Shown in pieces: positions 25,305 through 35,127 of a stretch of 64,000 nucleotides of DNA. Every line of letters starts with the position of its first letter. The stretch's first letter is position 1. The translations under genes and the position numbers were made by a program. Under the pieces are notes generated by a model that was not told the DNA's origin, ran no database searches, and worked only from the letters and a program-made list of their open reading frames with translations. Origin of the DNA: Korobacter sp963758505 (GTDB lineage: Bacteria > Acidobacteriota > Terriglobia > Terriglobales > Acidobacteriaceae); assembly GCA_963758505.1 (NCBI GenBank), contig CAVWVJ010000001.1:1984001-2048000 (forward strand), written 5' to 3'.

Positions 25305-26992
25305 ATCGTCGCGATTTTCTGTATGGCATGGGCCTGCTGGGGCTCGCGTTTTCCTCGCGCGAACTCCTGGCCGAGACTGCACTGCAACCTGGATTTCGCC
25401 TCACCGATGTCACCGGCGCCGCCGGGATCGATTTCAGGCACAACAATGGCGCGTTCGGCGGAAAGCTGCTACCGGAAACCCTCGGACCCGGCTGTGCTTT
25501 CCTTGATTACGACGGCGATGGCTGGCTCGACATCCTGCTTGTCAACGGAATGGATTGGCACGACCACAGTAAAGAGCACTCGATCCTGCGCCTCTACCGC
25601 AACAACCGCGATGGCACGTTCACAGATGTGACCAAGAGCGCCGGCCTGGACGTCGAGATGTATGGCATGGGCGTGGCCGTTGCTGACTACAACAACGATG
25701 GCTTTCCCGACCTGTTGGTTACCTGTGTGGGACAGAACCGACTCTTCCGCAATACCGGCAAGGGCAGGTTTGTGGACGCAACCAAATCCAGCGGACTCGA
25801 CGGCCGCCATGCGCTGAGTACCTCCGCCCTCTGGTTTGACTTCGATCGCGACGGCTTTCTCGACCTCTTCGTTTGTAACTATGTGAAGTGGTCTCCGGAG
25901 AACGACATTGCCTGCAGCATTGACGGCAAGCATAAGTCTTACTGCACGCCCGAGGCCTACCGCGGCGAAACCTGCTGGCTGTTTCGAAATCGCGGGGACG
26001 GCACGTTCGAGGACGTTACTGCCAAGAGCGGCGTCTTCGATTCCAGTTCGAAGTCGCTCGGCGTCGCCATGCTGGACAGCAACAACGATGGTTGGCCCGA
26101 CCTCGTCGTCGCCAACGACACAGAACCGAACAAGCTTTATCGCAACTTGAAAAACGGCCGATTCGAAGATGTCGGCGTCGAGGCCGGGTTGGCCTTCAGC
26201 GGCGATGGCAAGGCCCGGGCAGGCATGGGAATCGACGTGGGTGATTTTGAAAATTCAGGCCGACCCGGCATCGCTGTCACCAATTTCGATAATGAGATGA
26301 TCGGTCTTTACCGTGCCGGCGCAAACGGCGATTTCACCGACGTCGCGGTGACTACCGGCGTCGGCGGCGCCTCCCGCCGTATGCTCGGCTTCGGATGCGC
26401 CTTCGCCGACCTGAACCTGGATGGGGCACTTGACCTGATCGCTGTCAATGGGCACATCGATGACAGTGTCCGCGCGATCCGTCGCGATGTTGCTTATGAG
26501 CAATCGCCGCAGATCTTTCTCAACAATGGCCACGGCATTTTTCGAGATGTAGCGGACGCAGTCGGCGGCGGCTTCGCCAGCCCCAAAGTCGGTCGCGGCC
26601 TGGCTTACGGTGACTTCGACCGTGATGGCGATCTGGACCTGCTGCTCACCACCAACAACGGTCCGGCGTACCTCTATCGCAACGATCTTGCCAATAACAA
26701 TCGCAGCATTCGGTTTCATTTTGCGGGAACGAAATCGAATCGCGATGGCATCGGCGCCGTCATTCGCATCTACCATGGCGGCGTGAGGCAGATGCGGATG
26801 GTCCACAGCGGCTCCAGCTACCTCTCGCAATCAGAACTGCCGGTAACCTTCGGTGTGGGGCGGCAGGACAAAGTGGACCGAGTCGAGATCGCGTGGCCCA
26901 GCGGGCGGGCCGAGGAGTTTAAGAACCTGACCACCGCAAAAGCCTATCTCTGCACCGAAGGCAACGGGTGTGTTGCGCTGGACCATTACTGA
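25301..26992 (+). CDS. Tat-exported FG-GAP/VCBS and ASPIC/UnbV (CRTAC1-type) protein
   Basis: A 563-residue exported beta-propeller protein. The start is TTG, overlapping the regulator stop as TTGA. The N-terminus NRRDFLYGMGLLGLAF is a Tat signal. Repeats of the form FLDYDGDGWLDILLVNG, ADYNNDGFPDLLVT and DFDRDGDLDLLL are FG-GAP/VCBS calcium-binding loops (DxDxDGxxD). The C-terminus (FAGTKSNRDGIGAVIRI through VEIAWPSGRAEEF) is the ASPIC/UnbV domain. Calcium-stabilised extracellular adhesion or carbohydrate binding is plausible, but no function is established for the bacterial family. Coupling to a two-component system is the informative feature here. Confidence 0.88.
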   Translation: MNRRDFLYGMGLLGLAFSSRELLAETALQPGFRLTDVTGAAGIDFRHNNGAFGGKLLPETLGPGCAFLDYDGDGWLDILLVNGMDWHDHSKEHSILRLYRNNRDGTFTDVTKSAGLDVEMYGMGVAVADYNNDGFPDLLVTCVGQNRLFRNTGKGRFVDATKSSGLDGRHALSTSALWFDFDRDGFLDLFVCNYVKWSPENDIACSIDGKHKSYCTPEAYRGETCWLFRNRGDGTFEDVTAKSGVFDSSSKSLGVAMLDSNNDGWPDLVVANDTEPNKLYRNLKNGRFEDVGVEAGLAFSGDGKARAGMGIDVGDFENSGRPGIAVTNFDNEMIGLYRAGANGDFTDVAVTTGVGGASRRMLGFGCAFADLNLDGALDLIAVNGHIDDSVRAIRRDVAYEQSPQIFLNNGHGIFRDVADAVGGGFASPKVGRGLAYGDFDRDGDLDLLLTTNNGPAYLYRNDLANNNRSIRFHFAGTKSNRDGIGAVIRIYHGGVRQMRMVHSGSSYLSQSELPVTFGVGRQDKVDRVEIAWPSGRAEEFKNLTTAKAYLCTEGNGCVALDHY

Positions 26993-27042
26993 GACTTCAC
27001 ACGTCAGGTTCTCCGCCGAAAGGAATCGCTTTGGCAAACAGC

Positions 27043-28140
27043 TTAGCGCAGCCCAAGCGCTTGTAACACCAAGGGATCCTCCGTCACCTGGTCACCGCTG
27101 ACGCGGACAACGCCGAAGCCTCCGCGATAGTCCCACATCGTCCATCCAATATGGTTCTTCTCCAGCGCGCTTCGCACGGCAGTTAGCCAGCGCATGCGGT
27201 CTTCCGGCTGTGTGTGCTCGCGGTAGGCCCCAAATTCGTCGCAGATCAACGGAACATCGTGGCGCTTCGCCCAATCCGCGGAAAATGCCATCTCCCCTTC
27301 AATACGGACCGCATCCCAATGCTCCAGCGCGTATTCGGTGATCTCCCAGCGCGCATACTCGTCGGGTTGCTGGTTCAAGACGGGAGCAATGTTTTCCGTG
27401 GTCGCCGGAAATGGCAGGTCCTGGATGTGCAGCCAATAAGCTGAACCCCACGATGCGCCTTCGTGGGTGAAGGTGTGGGGCTCGTAATAGTGAAAGTTAA
27501 AAATGAGGTTATGATCGGTAAATGCAGGCAGACGAACCAAATCAGCGATATCTGAATAGCGCGCGCCCGCCACGATGACGGTGTGCTGCGGGGCGCTCTG
27601 GCGGATCGCCTTCACGAGCATTTCTTCCACGCCGTTCCAGCGGAAAAAGTCCGAAAGCTCGGGCTCGTTCATCACCTCGAAGAAAAGCCGTTCGGGATCG
27701 GACTTCGCGTAGTGCCCCGCAATGCGTGACCACAGCAGGGCAGCGCGTTCGACAGCATCTTCGCTGGTAGCGATCTGGCGCTTGTAATCGCTTCCCGGGT
27801 GAAGATCGAGGATAACGGCGAGATCTTGGCCAAGCGCCCGGTGTACTACGTCATCGAGCACTTGTACCCGTTCGCAGTTCGCTCCATCGCGAAGGCATTC
27901 GAAGACCTGTGGATCGATGCTGATACGAATGTGATCGAACCCCATCTTCTTAATGCGGTCGATGTCGTCGAGCTTCGTATATGTGCGCAACCGCTGCGGA
28001 CTGTAGTCGCTGGATTGCGCGAACCATTCGCTGGTGTTGATGCCGTGACGAAGGTGCTGCGCGCGATGGAAAGCAGGTGTGTCTTGGGCGATGAGTGGCA
28101 GCGAAAGCAATAGGAGTAATAGGCAGCGATACATAAGCAT
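27043..28140 (-). CDS. Glycoside hydrolase family 5 (endoglucanase/mannanase-type)
   Basis: A 365-residue secreted GH5 TIM-barrel enzyme. It has a Leu-rich signal peptide ending near LPLIAQ; HIRISIDPQVF near the first strands; FFEVMNEPE with the acid/base glutamate; FNFHYYEPH; and LICDEFGAY with the nucleophile glutamate. GMTMWDYRGGFG-like segments close the barrel. GH5 members cleave beta-1,4-glucans, mannans and related polymers; substrate specificity cannot be set by inspection. It lies 132 bp after GH116 on the same strand and is convergent with the ASPIC gene at 26992. The start could be the ATG two codons downstream. Confidence 0.9.
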   Translation of the reverse strand: MLMYRCLLLLLLSLPLIAQDTPAFHRAQHLRHGINTSEWFAQSSDYSPQRLRTYTKLDDIDRIKKMGFDHIRISIDPQVFECLRDGANCERVQVLDDVVHRALGQDLAVILDLHPGSDYKRQIATSEDAVERAALLWSRIAGHYAKSDPERLFFEVMNEPELSDFFRWNGVEEMLVKAIRQSAPQHTVIVAGARYSDIADLVRLPAFTDHNLIFNFHYYEPHTFTHEGASWGSAYWLHIQDLPFPATTENIAPVLNQQPDEYARWEITEYALEHWDAVRIEGEMAFSADWAKRHDVPLICDEFGAYREHTQPEDRMRWLTAVRSALEKNHIGWTMWDYRGGFGVVRVSGDQVTEDPLVLQALGLR

Positions 28141-28272
28141 GATCTGCGGTGCCGTCCCTTGGAGGAAATATCGTGGGTGCGCAAACTAGCCCAGCGATCT
28201 CACGCCGGGCTCGCACCCGACGCCGGCTAGGCGCAGAGCTTTCAGCCCCGTAGCAACTGCGCGAGAAAAGAA

Positions 28273-30729
28273 CTATTTTGCCGCCGACGCGCTTCCAGCG
28301 GTTGCGGGTACCATTTCCATGGACCAGATGGAACCAGGCCGCATATACATACCAGCTCGATAGAAGCCCTTGGTGTCCCACGCCTCCGGAGTGCGGAACC
28401 AGTATCCCTTCTCTTCGTACACCACGTTATAGACACCCTTGGCAGTGGCATAGCCTTCGTCTCGCAGCCCTTCCTGCAGCATGGTGGCGGCGACCGCCAG
28501 GGTCACGCCAGACCAGACCTCTTCCGTTTGCTCATCATCCTTCAACAACTGGCCGTTGGCGCTGATTCCGTTCAATGCGCCCATGGCGCCGTTATCGAGC
28601 TTCATGACATTGAAGTCGTAAACGTGTTTCAGCGCGGAGCGACGCATTTCACGCGGGACAAGATCGCCAAGGCCGGTGAGGGATGCGTACCATTGCCCGG
28701 CAAGCTGCTCCGCCATGATGCTGTCTTTGTAGGAGCTGCCCACGTCGTAGTTGAAGTACGTGCCGTTCCAGAGTTTCTTGATGAAGGCGGCCTGCGCGCG
28801 CTTGAAGAGATCGGCATTCTCCGTCGCGGTCGGTTGATCACCAAGAACTTTTGCCATCTCTTCGATGGCGCGCAATGCCGCAAGGTAGAGGCTGCCGCTG
28901 TAAGCGCTCTCGCCCCTCGCCGTCCAGTTGTCGTAAGTCTGGTCCGGATACCCGTCGTTCTCGATCAGGCCATCGTTATTCTTGTCAAACTGGCGAAGGA
29001 ACTGCATCGCCTGTTTCACAGCCTTGAAGTTATATTGCAGGAAAGCCTTGTCCCTGCTGCCCGACATTACGTAGTCCCGCCACACCATGAGGACATACTT
29101 CGTATTCAGGTCCTTCCAATCCGAGACGCTCTGGAAGTTGTACTGGTTGGGTAGAACGAGTGGATCTTCGATCGGGCTGCCGAGATCGTGCGGCACAGAA
29201 CCTGCGACCTTGCGCTCGGTTGGAACCAGCTTGTGTTCGAGATCCGATTTCCACGCCCAGATGTAGTCCTGCTTGATGGTCTCAGGAATGGTGTCGGCGT
29301 ATTCGCGGATCTCTTGCTTTTCAATCTCGGGCCAGAATTTCGCAAGCGGAAATGAGCCGTAGAAGCGCACATCGAGCGATCCATAGTACGGATAGTCGAA
29401 GCACTCCATGTAAGTGAAACTGTCATCCTTGAACGAGGATGGGTGCTCTGGGTTGCCGGGCTTCTCTACTTCGTGCGCCCAGAGCGTGCCGCCGTCGGCG
29501 AGGTCATAGAGCTCGTTGAACAACATGCCCCGATACCAGAGGGGCTTGTCCTGATTTTCGATATAAGGCTTTTGCCATGCATCGATCTGGCGGCTCCAGT
29601 CCTTGCCCTGCTCGAGTGCCGTCCGAGCAATCTTCCAGGCATTTGTGCCGGAGCGGTCGAAGAAGCGTGTGTAGTGACGAACCCACTTGCGGCCAAGTCC
29701 GAACTGCACATAAGGCAGATCCCAAGCGAGCGCCATAGGAACAAGCCTCTTCTCGCCCGGCGCAAGCGTGACACGGACGGCGATCGCTCCGGCCAGCGGG
29801 TCACTGCTGCTGGCCAGGCCCGCAGCTTGATTCGGCAGGCGTCCGTCTTTCGCAAATGGCGCCCACACTTCCGCACCGCTGCCACTCGGACGGTAGGTGG
29901 TGAGATAGGTGACCTCTGCCCCGCTCCCTGCAAGAGAGGCAATCGCGAACTGCCCGTCCCACTCTTCCGAGACCGGACGATTTCTCACCCGATCGAAGAC
30001 GATTCCCTGCATCTGGCCGTTGTTGAAGGCCTCGGATTTATACCGGTTAATGTTTTGGGAATTCAATCCAGCGGCGAAACCAGTGGTGGTGTCACGAAAC
30101 CACCCGATCATGTTGGTCCAAGAAAACAGGATGGAAACTGTGACGCGTTTTTCGGTGGGATTGGTGATGTACCAGTTGTAGACCGCGACCGGATAGCTAC
30201 TCTCTTTGTAGTTGTCGGGAAGGATCGGCGAAAACTGTTCGAGCGTAAGAGTGACGGGGAGTTGAGGCGATTTATACGCAAACCATGACTTCGGATAAAG
30301 CGCGGCATATTCTCCGCCACCAACCGGATAGCTCCAATTCCATGCTGCGAGTTCCGGACCGTCGGGCTTCTGCGTGGAGAGCACTTGCGCGGTGGCTGCC
30401 TCGCCTTCGGGCTGAACGAATACTGCAAACTGGTTTGCAGGGACATTCTGATATTTGTGGATGCCCGCCTTGATATGCCAGCGTTCGAAGTTTCCACGAT
30501 AGGTGCGCGAGAAAGTGCCGGCACCGAATCCGCCGACCGGCGCTCCCTGCCAGTAACCGTCGTCGATAATCGTGAGCCCGGGTTTACGGCCTCCCGGATT
30601 TTTCAGAGGCTCCCCGATCGGACGACGCCAGGCGGCGGCGGGAATATCATCACCGGCGATCAGAAAAGTTGTTGTAAGAAGAATAAAAACAAGCAGCGCG
30701 AATTTCGATGGCGAGCGCCATTGCGACAT
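28273..30729 (-). CDS. Glycoside hydrolase family 116 (GBA2-like beta-glucosidase)
   Basis: An 818-residue exported GH116 enzyme related to human GBA2 and bacterial beta-glucosidase/xylosidase. The signal peptide starts MSQWRSPSKFALLVFILL. An N-terminal beta-sandwich (GAPVGGFGAGTFSRTYRG) precedes a C-terminal (alpha/alpha)6 domain. FTYMECFDYPYYGSLDVRFYGS holds the nucleophile glutamate; DGYPDQTYDNW holds the acid/base aspartate. TAGGAG lies 6-7 bases before the ATG at 30729, which decides against the longer frame to 30768. It probably acts on oligosaccharides released by GH5. Confidence 0.9.
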   Translation of the reverse strand: MSQWRSPSKFALLVFILLTTTFLIAGDDIPAAAWRRPIGEPLKNPGGRKPGLTIIDDGYWQGAPVGGFGAGTFSRTYRGNFERWHIKAGIHKYQNVPANQFAVFVQPEGEAATAQVLSTQKPDGPELAAWNWSYPVGGGEYAALYPKSWFAYKSPQLPVTLTLEQFSPILPDNYKESSYPVAVYNWYITNPTEKRVTVSILFSWTNMIGWFRDTTTGFAAGLNSQNINRYKSEAFNNGQMQGIVFDRVRNRPVSEEWDGQFAIASLAGSGAEVTYLTTYRPSGSGAEVWAPFAKDGRLPNQAAGLASSSDPLAGAIAVRVTLAPGEKRLVPMALAWDLPYVQFGLGRKWVRHYTRFFDRSGTNAWKIARTALEQGKDWSRQIDAWQKPYIENQDKPLWYRGMLFNELYDLADGGTLWAHEVEKPGNPEHPSSFKDDSFTYMECFDYPYYGSLDVRFYGSFPLAKFWPEIEKQEIREYADTIPETIKQDYIWAWKSDLEHKLVPTERKVAGSVPHDLGSPIEDPLVLPNQYNFQSVSDWKDLNTKYVLMVWRDYVMSGSRDKAFLQYNFKAVKQAMQFLRQFDKNNDGLIENDGYPDQTYDNWTARGESAYSGSLYLAALRAIEEMAKVLGDQPTATENADLFKRAQAAFIKKLWNGTYFNYDVGSSYKDSIMAEQLAGQWYASLTGLGDLVPREMRRSALKHVYDFNVMKLDNGAMGALNGISANGQLLKDDEQTEEVWSGVTLAVAATMLQEGLRDEGYATAKGVYNVVYEEKGYWFRTPEAWDTKGFYRAGMYMRPGSIWSMEMVPATAGSASAAK

Positions 30730-30847
30730 GAAAACTCCTACCAAGAAGAGAGGACCGCAGCCCCACATTGAGCCGCGCTCGATACTAGTAGAAGATCGTT
30801 ATTCTTGCAAAGGAATACCGATTCCCCGAAAGAAAATTCTGGTGCCT

Positions 30848-32626
30848 TCAAGGATGCTTCGGCGCCCCGGGACGGATCCGGTCGTCAGGAACCACCCCCT
30901 GCCCTTCCAGGATCGAGTAGAAGTGATCCGCGTCGAGATCCTTCACCGTATCGACCTTGCCGGAGGGCCAGCGAATCTCGAGTGAATCGATTCTGGTGGC
31001 CGCACCAAGGCCAAAGTGCACGCGCAAATCGTTTTGTGAAAGGTAGCTTCCGCCACTATGAATCTCTGCCGTCTGCGTCATGCCCCCGGCGACGATTTTG
31101 AGCCTGGCGTTCAGGGCCAAGCGGTTGCTCTTGGTGCCGGCCAGTTCAAAGCTGGTCCAGTGGGCTCCCGGTACACCATGGTTGCGAAGGATCATCGGCC
31201 CCCCGTCAATATCGCTGATCACGACATCCATGTTGCCATCGTTAAACAGGTCCCCAACCGCGAGTCCACGTGACACGCGCCGCTCTTTCAGGGCAGGTCC
31301 GGCTTCGTCGCTCGCATCGCAGAAAGTACCGTCCTTCTGGTTGAGGTGTAGAAGCTTCGGCTCCCGGTAGCCGCCGCCCGAAGGCAGCGAATCGACCTGC
31401 GGATATACGTGGCCGCCCACGGCGATGAGATCGAGCCAGCCGTCGTTATCGAAGTCTGCAAAGGCAGTTCCCCACTTAACCCATGGTAACGACGGCAGCG
31501 CGACCCCGGACTTATACGAGACGTCCGTAAAGTCCCAGTTCCCGTCGTTGCGGTAGAGAAGGTCATCTTCGTCTTCGAAGTTGGTGATGTAGAGGTCGGG
31601 CCTGCCGGTGTGAAGGTAGTCCCCGATCGCGATGCCCATCGAAGCCTGTTCCGAGCCGTCTTCGCTGACCGCCGTACCCGACTCGAGACCGATCTCCTTG
31701 AATTTGCCATCGCCTTCATTCTTATAGAGAAACTTGGGTGTGGAATCGTTCGTGATGTAGATGTCGGGGCGGCCGGTGTTATTGAAGTCGGCCCAGACGA
31801 CGCCCATGCCGTAGTACCCGTTGGGGTCGTCCACGCCTGCCTGCTTCGAGACATTTGTAAAGGTGCCGTCGCCATTATTGTGGAAGAGCGAATCGCCCGC
31901 ACCTTTCAGGCCTCGCGGTCCACATTGCACGTCGATGCCGCGGTATTTGCAGTTGGGAAACTTGCCGAAGCCGGGCAGGTCATTGAGGTGGAAATCCACA
32001 TAGTTCACGACCATCAAATCGACGTACCCATCGCCATCGTAATCGCCAAAAGCGGCGCCGGTGGACCAGCGGCCGTCGGCCACTCCTGCTTTCGCAGTGA
32101 CGTCGGTAAACGTGCCGTTGCCATTGTTGTGGTAAAGGACGTTTCCGCCCAGGCAGGTGAGGTAGAGATCGGGCCACCCATCGTTGTCATAGTCGCCCAC
32201 CGCGCCACCCATCGCGAAGCAGGGAGAGTTCAGGCCGGATTTGGCGGTTACATCGGTGAAGGTGCCATCGTGATTGTTGTGGTAGAGAGCGCCCTGGCTC
32301 TTTTGGCCCTTGATCGCCATTTCAACCGTCGGGGCATTCGTAAAGTAGATGTCGGGCCAACCGTCGCGATCATAGTCGATCAGAATGACACCGCCGCTCA
32401 TCGATTCCACGATGTACTTCTTGGAGGGATCCGAAGTATGCGTGAAGTGAATACCGGTCTTCGCCGTGATGTCTTCGAACTGCGGCACTGTCCGCCCATT
32501 GCACTTGGTGGACTTGGCCCCAGGCGGCGGAGGCGGAGGAGGGTTGTGCCCCATCTGCGCGGAAGAAGAGCCGGCCAGTAGAGCTGAAAGAAGGAGTGCC
32601 GCGAATTGACGGTGGAAGATGTTCAC
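30848..32626 (-). CDS. Secreted FG-GAP/VCBS and ASPIC/UnbV (CRTAC1-type) protein
   Basis: A 592-residue protein. It has a signal peptide (ending GSSSAQM), a proline run (residues 29-35) and about seven FG-GAP/VCBS repeats with DYDNDGWPDLYLT-type calcium loops. The C-terminal ASPIC/UnbV domain runs from LAGTKSNRLALNARLKI to LEIRWPSGKVDTV. The start is GTG at 32626, 9 bp after the TPR protein gene, so the two are one transcript. A propeller protein paired with a large TPR protein recurs in this window. Function unknown; likely extracytoplasmic binding. Confidence 0.87.
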   Translation of the reverse strand: MNIFHRQFAALLLSALLAGSSSAQMGHNPPPPPPPGAKSTKCNGRTVPQFEDITAKTGIHFTHTSDPSKKYIVESMSGGVILIDYDRDGWPDIYFTNAPTVEMAIKGQKSQGALYHNNHDGTFTDVTAKSGLNSPCFAMGGAVGDYDNDGWPDLYLTCLGGNVLYHNNGNGTFTDVTAKAGVADGRWSTGAAFGDYDGDGYVDLMVVNYVDFHLNDLPGFGKFPNCKYRGIDVQCGPRGLKGAGDSLFHNNGDGTFTNVSKQAGVDDPNGYYGMGVVWADFNNTGRPDIYITNDSTPKFLYKNEGDGKFKEIGLESGTAVSEDGSEQASMGIAIGDYLHTGRPDLYITNFEDEDDLLYRNDGNWDFTDVSYKSGVALPSLPWVKWGTAFADFDNDGWLDLIAVGGHVYPQVDSLPSGGGYREPKLLHLNQKDGTFCDASDEAGPALKERRVSRGLAVGDLFNDGNMDVVISDIDGGPMILRNHGVPGAHWTSFELAGTKSNRLALNARLKIVAGGMTQTAEIHSGGSYLSQNDLRVHFGLGAATRIDSLEIRWPSGKVDTVKDLDADHFYSILEGQGVVPDDRIRPGAPKHP

Positions 32627-32635
32627 GCTATGAAC

Positions 32636-35047
32636 CTAGGGATTCTGTTTCGGCAATGAGGTGCGCTCACGCGCCTGCGCCTTGAGCTGCTTGTAGAGCG
32701 CCAGTTCACGGTCTGCATCGGCCATGCGTGACTCCTTGCGATAGGCGGCCTGGAGTTGGTAGTGGACGTAATCCACTTGGGGGATAAGTCGAGCCGCGAT
32801 TTCGAGGCGGGTAACGGCCTCGTCGAGCTGACCGCGGTCGAGAAGAATCTTGCCGATCTGGTATTGCGCATTGGCATAGGTCGGATTGACATCGATGACT
32901 CCGCGGAAGAGCGCCAGCGCGTCGTCAACCCTGGCCTCCTGGAGATAGACGAAGCCAAGATTGTATTTGGCATCGAGATCGGAGGGCGCCAAGGCGAGTT
33001 CCGCCTGGAATTCGCTTGCGGCGTCGCCCCAGTGCTCCCACCGCAGACAGGCCAATCCCGCAAAGTAATGGGCTTTTAGCAGGCCCGGATCGGATTGCGA
33101 GGCACGGTGCAGGACCGTGACCGCACGCGGGTAATCGCCGATCTCCGTCCATAGCTGGCCGACGAGCAGAAGGATATCGTTGGGCAGATTCTCCGATTCA
33201 AATTGGCCGAGCACCGTGGAGGCTTGTTTCAGATCGCCGAGGCGAGTGAGCGAAGCAGCCCAGGCATACCCGACGGTAGGATCCTGCATTCCCCGTGTGC
33301 CTAGCGGCTGAAAAGTTTTGGCGGCATCGGCGAACCTGTCGCTGGCAAAATAAGACATGCCGAGCATGGCGCGGGCGGGATTATCGGACGGCTTTTCTTC
33401 AAGGGCGTGGGAGAGACCGCGAATCGCCTCCGGGTAGTTGTTTTGTTTGTACGCACAGAGCCCAAGATTTCTCGCGAGACCCGGAGTGGCCGGGTTCCAG
33501 TGTTCGGCTTGCTCGAAATGGGCGAGGGCCACCGGGTACTGACCGTGTACCGCTTCCGCCGTCGCCAGGTCGCTTAAACTCGTGCCTAGAACCGTCCGCA
33601 GACGGGCCTCCTGGGCCTCGGCGGCCGTACGCTGCTTGTCTGTCAGGTTGGAGCGCGCCATCGTCGAAGCATTCAGCCGAGCAAAGGGATCGGTATTTGC
33701 GGGCAGCAGCGGAGCCGCTTGGGCCTCAGTCTCCGGATTCAACGCTACGATGGCCGCAGCGTTACTTGCGCCGGCGGCAGCCGCATTCTGCGCCACAGTT
33801 TGCTGGGTCTGCGCCATAGTTTTGTTTTGCAACTCCCGCGCTTTGTTAAGAAATGTCTCAGCTTCCTCCTTACGGCCGGAGCTTGAGAGGATCCTGCCTA
33901 GATCGACGTAGGCGCGCCGGATTTGATAGTTCGAGCGCGATTCATCCCTGCCAGTGAGCTCCACCGCTTTGCGAAGAGTCATCTCCGCGCGCTTCATGTC
34001 GCCTTGCGCATAAGCATTCAGTCCCATGTACAGCCAAGGTTCCGGCCATGTGGGGCTCGCCTCGGCTGCGATCGTCAGGTATTTGTTCGACTCCTCATAT
34101 TGCCGCTCTTCGGACGCCAGGAAACCAAGCATGTAGTTGGCGAGGAAGTCATGGGGATAGTTTCGTGCTTCCTTGAGAAGCTCGCTCTTAGCCTCCGGCG
34201 TCGGCTTCCACTCATTGAGAGAAAGGCGTGCCAGTCCGAGGAAGTAGTGGGCATGCGGCGTCTTTGGATCGAGCTGAACGGCGCGTTCCAACTCCCGGAT
34301 GGCACCGGGAAGGTCGTCCGCATCGCGGTACGCGCGGCCAAACAGGACGTGAAGCGATCCACTGTCTCCGGCGATTTCGATCATCTTCTGGAATACCGCC
34401 GCTGCCTTTTTCTTATCTTCGGGATCTTTACCAGCAAGCAGACAAATCCCCAGCGAATACATCGATTCGATGTCCGGTTCCCGGGCCACGGCCTTCGTGA
34501 GGGCTTCAGCCGCCTGCGGATACTGCCGCTTGCGCATAAGCGACCGGCCTAGAACAGCATTTGCGCGCACGCTATCGGGAGCAGCAGCGAGCGCCCGGTT
34601 CGACTCGGCGACAGCATCGTCTAATTGACCCGCATCCAGGTCCGCAATCGCAAGATCGACTCGCGTATCCGGCTCGTCGTCCAATTCGACCGAGCTGTGG
34701 TAGAGCTCGATGGCTTGGGGATAGGCAAGCTCGAGCAGCCGTAACTGTCCCATCTCGCGCAAGGCAAGCGCGGAAAGGCGCCGGTTCGCGGTCGCGATGG
34801 CATCCGGGTTGCCGGTAAGGCGGGCGCTTTCGGCCTCCTTGATCCGGCGAGAAAGTTCTGCTTCGGCCTGGGGTTGATTCGCCGTTGCCTTGGCGGAGAC
34901 CGCCTTGGATGAGTTTGACTGGGCTGAAACTGTCGACACAGCCACCAGGCAGATCAAGGCACAGAAGTTGAAATGCAAGCCCAGCTTCTCTCGCAAACCA
35001 GGGAGTATTCGACCAACAGAGAACGGCGGGAATTTGGGCGGGTGCAC
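32636..35047 (-). CDS. Large secreted TPR protein
   Basis: An 803-residue protein with an N-terminal hydrophobic signal segment (NFCALICLVAVSTVSAQ, about residues 27-43) and at least 15 tetratricopeptide repeats over most of its length, for example AHYFLGLARLSLNEW and AKYNLGFVYLQEARVDDALALF. A Gln/Ala-rich linker (about residues 410-460) splits two TPR arrays. TPRs mediate protein-protein contacts, and the partner may be the ASPIC protein encoded 9 bp downstream. The GTG start at 35047 is uncertain; initiation closer to the hydrophobic segment is possible. Confidence 0.85.
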   Translation of the reverse strand: MHPPKFPPFSVGRILPGLREKLGLHFNFCALICLVAVSTVSAQSNSSKAVSAKATANQPQAEAELSRRIKEAESARLTGNPDAIATANRRLSALALREMGQLRLLELAYPQAIELYHSSVELDDEPDTRVDLAIADLDAGQLDDAVAESNRALAAAPDSVRANAVLGRSLMRKRQYPQAAEALTKAVAREPDIESMYSLGICLLAGKDPEDKKKAAAVFQKMIEIAGDSGSLHVLFGRAYRDADDLPGAIRELERAVQLDPKTPHAHYFLGLARLSLNEWKPTPEAKSELLKEARNYPHDFLANYMLGFLASEERQYEESNKYLTIAAEASPTWPEPWLYMGLNAYAQGDMKRAEMTLRKAVELTGRDESRSNYQIRRAYVDLGRILSSSGRKEEAETFLNKARELQNKTMAQTQQTVAQNAAAAGASNAAAIVALNPETEAQAAPLLPANTDPFARLNASTMARSNLTDKQRTAAEAQEARLRTVLGTSLSDLATAEAVHGQYPVALAHFEQAEHWNPATPGLARNLGLCAYKQNNYPEAIRGLSHALEEKPSDNPARAMLGMSYFASDRFADAAKTFQPLGTRGMQDPTVGYAWAASLTRLGDLKQASTVLGQFESENLPNDILLLVGQLWTEIGDYPRAVTVLHRASQSDPGLLKAHYFAGLACLRWEHWGDAASEFQAELALAPSDLDAKYNLGFVYLQEARVDDALALFRGVIDVNPTYANAQYQIGKILLDRGQLDEAVTRLEIAARLIPQVDYVHYQLQAAYRKESRMADADRELALYKQLKAQARERTSLPKQNP

Positions 35048-35057
35048 TGCGTCCCAG

Positions 35058-35091
35058 AATAAAGTGACGGGGCTTGAAGATTCAAGCCCCG
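35058..35091 (-). terminator. Terminator-like hairpin after the TonB-dependent receptor gene
   Basis: A perfect 11-bp inverted repeat, CGGGGCTTGAA-GA-TTCAAGCCCCG at 35068-35091. On the minus strand it is followed by TCACTTTATT. It is located 36 bp beyond the receptor stop. The U-tract is imperfect, so partial read-through into the TPR gene is possible. Confidence 0.65.
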
Positions 35092-35127
35092 CCTTCGGAG
35101 GTTACAACGTGTTGGTTGAGTGAGAGG

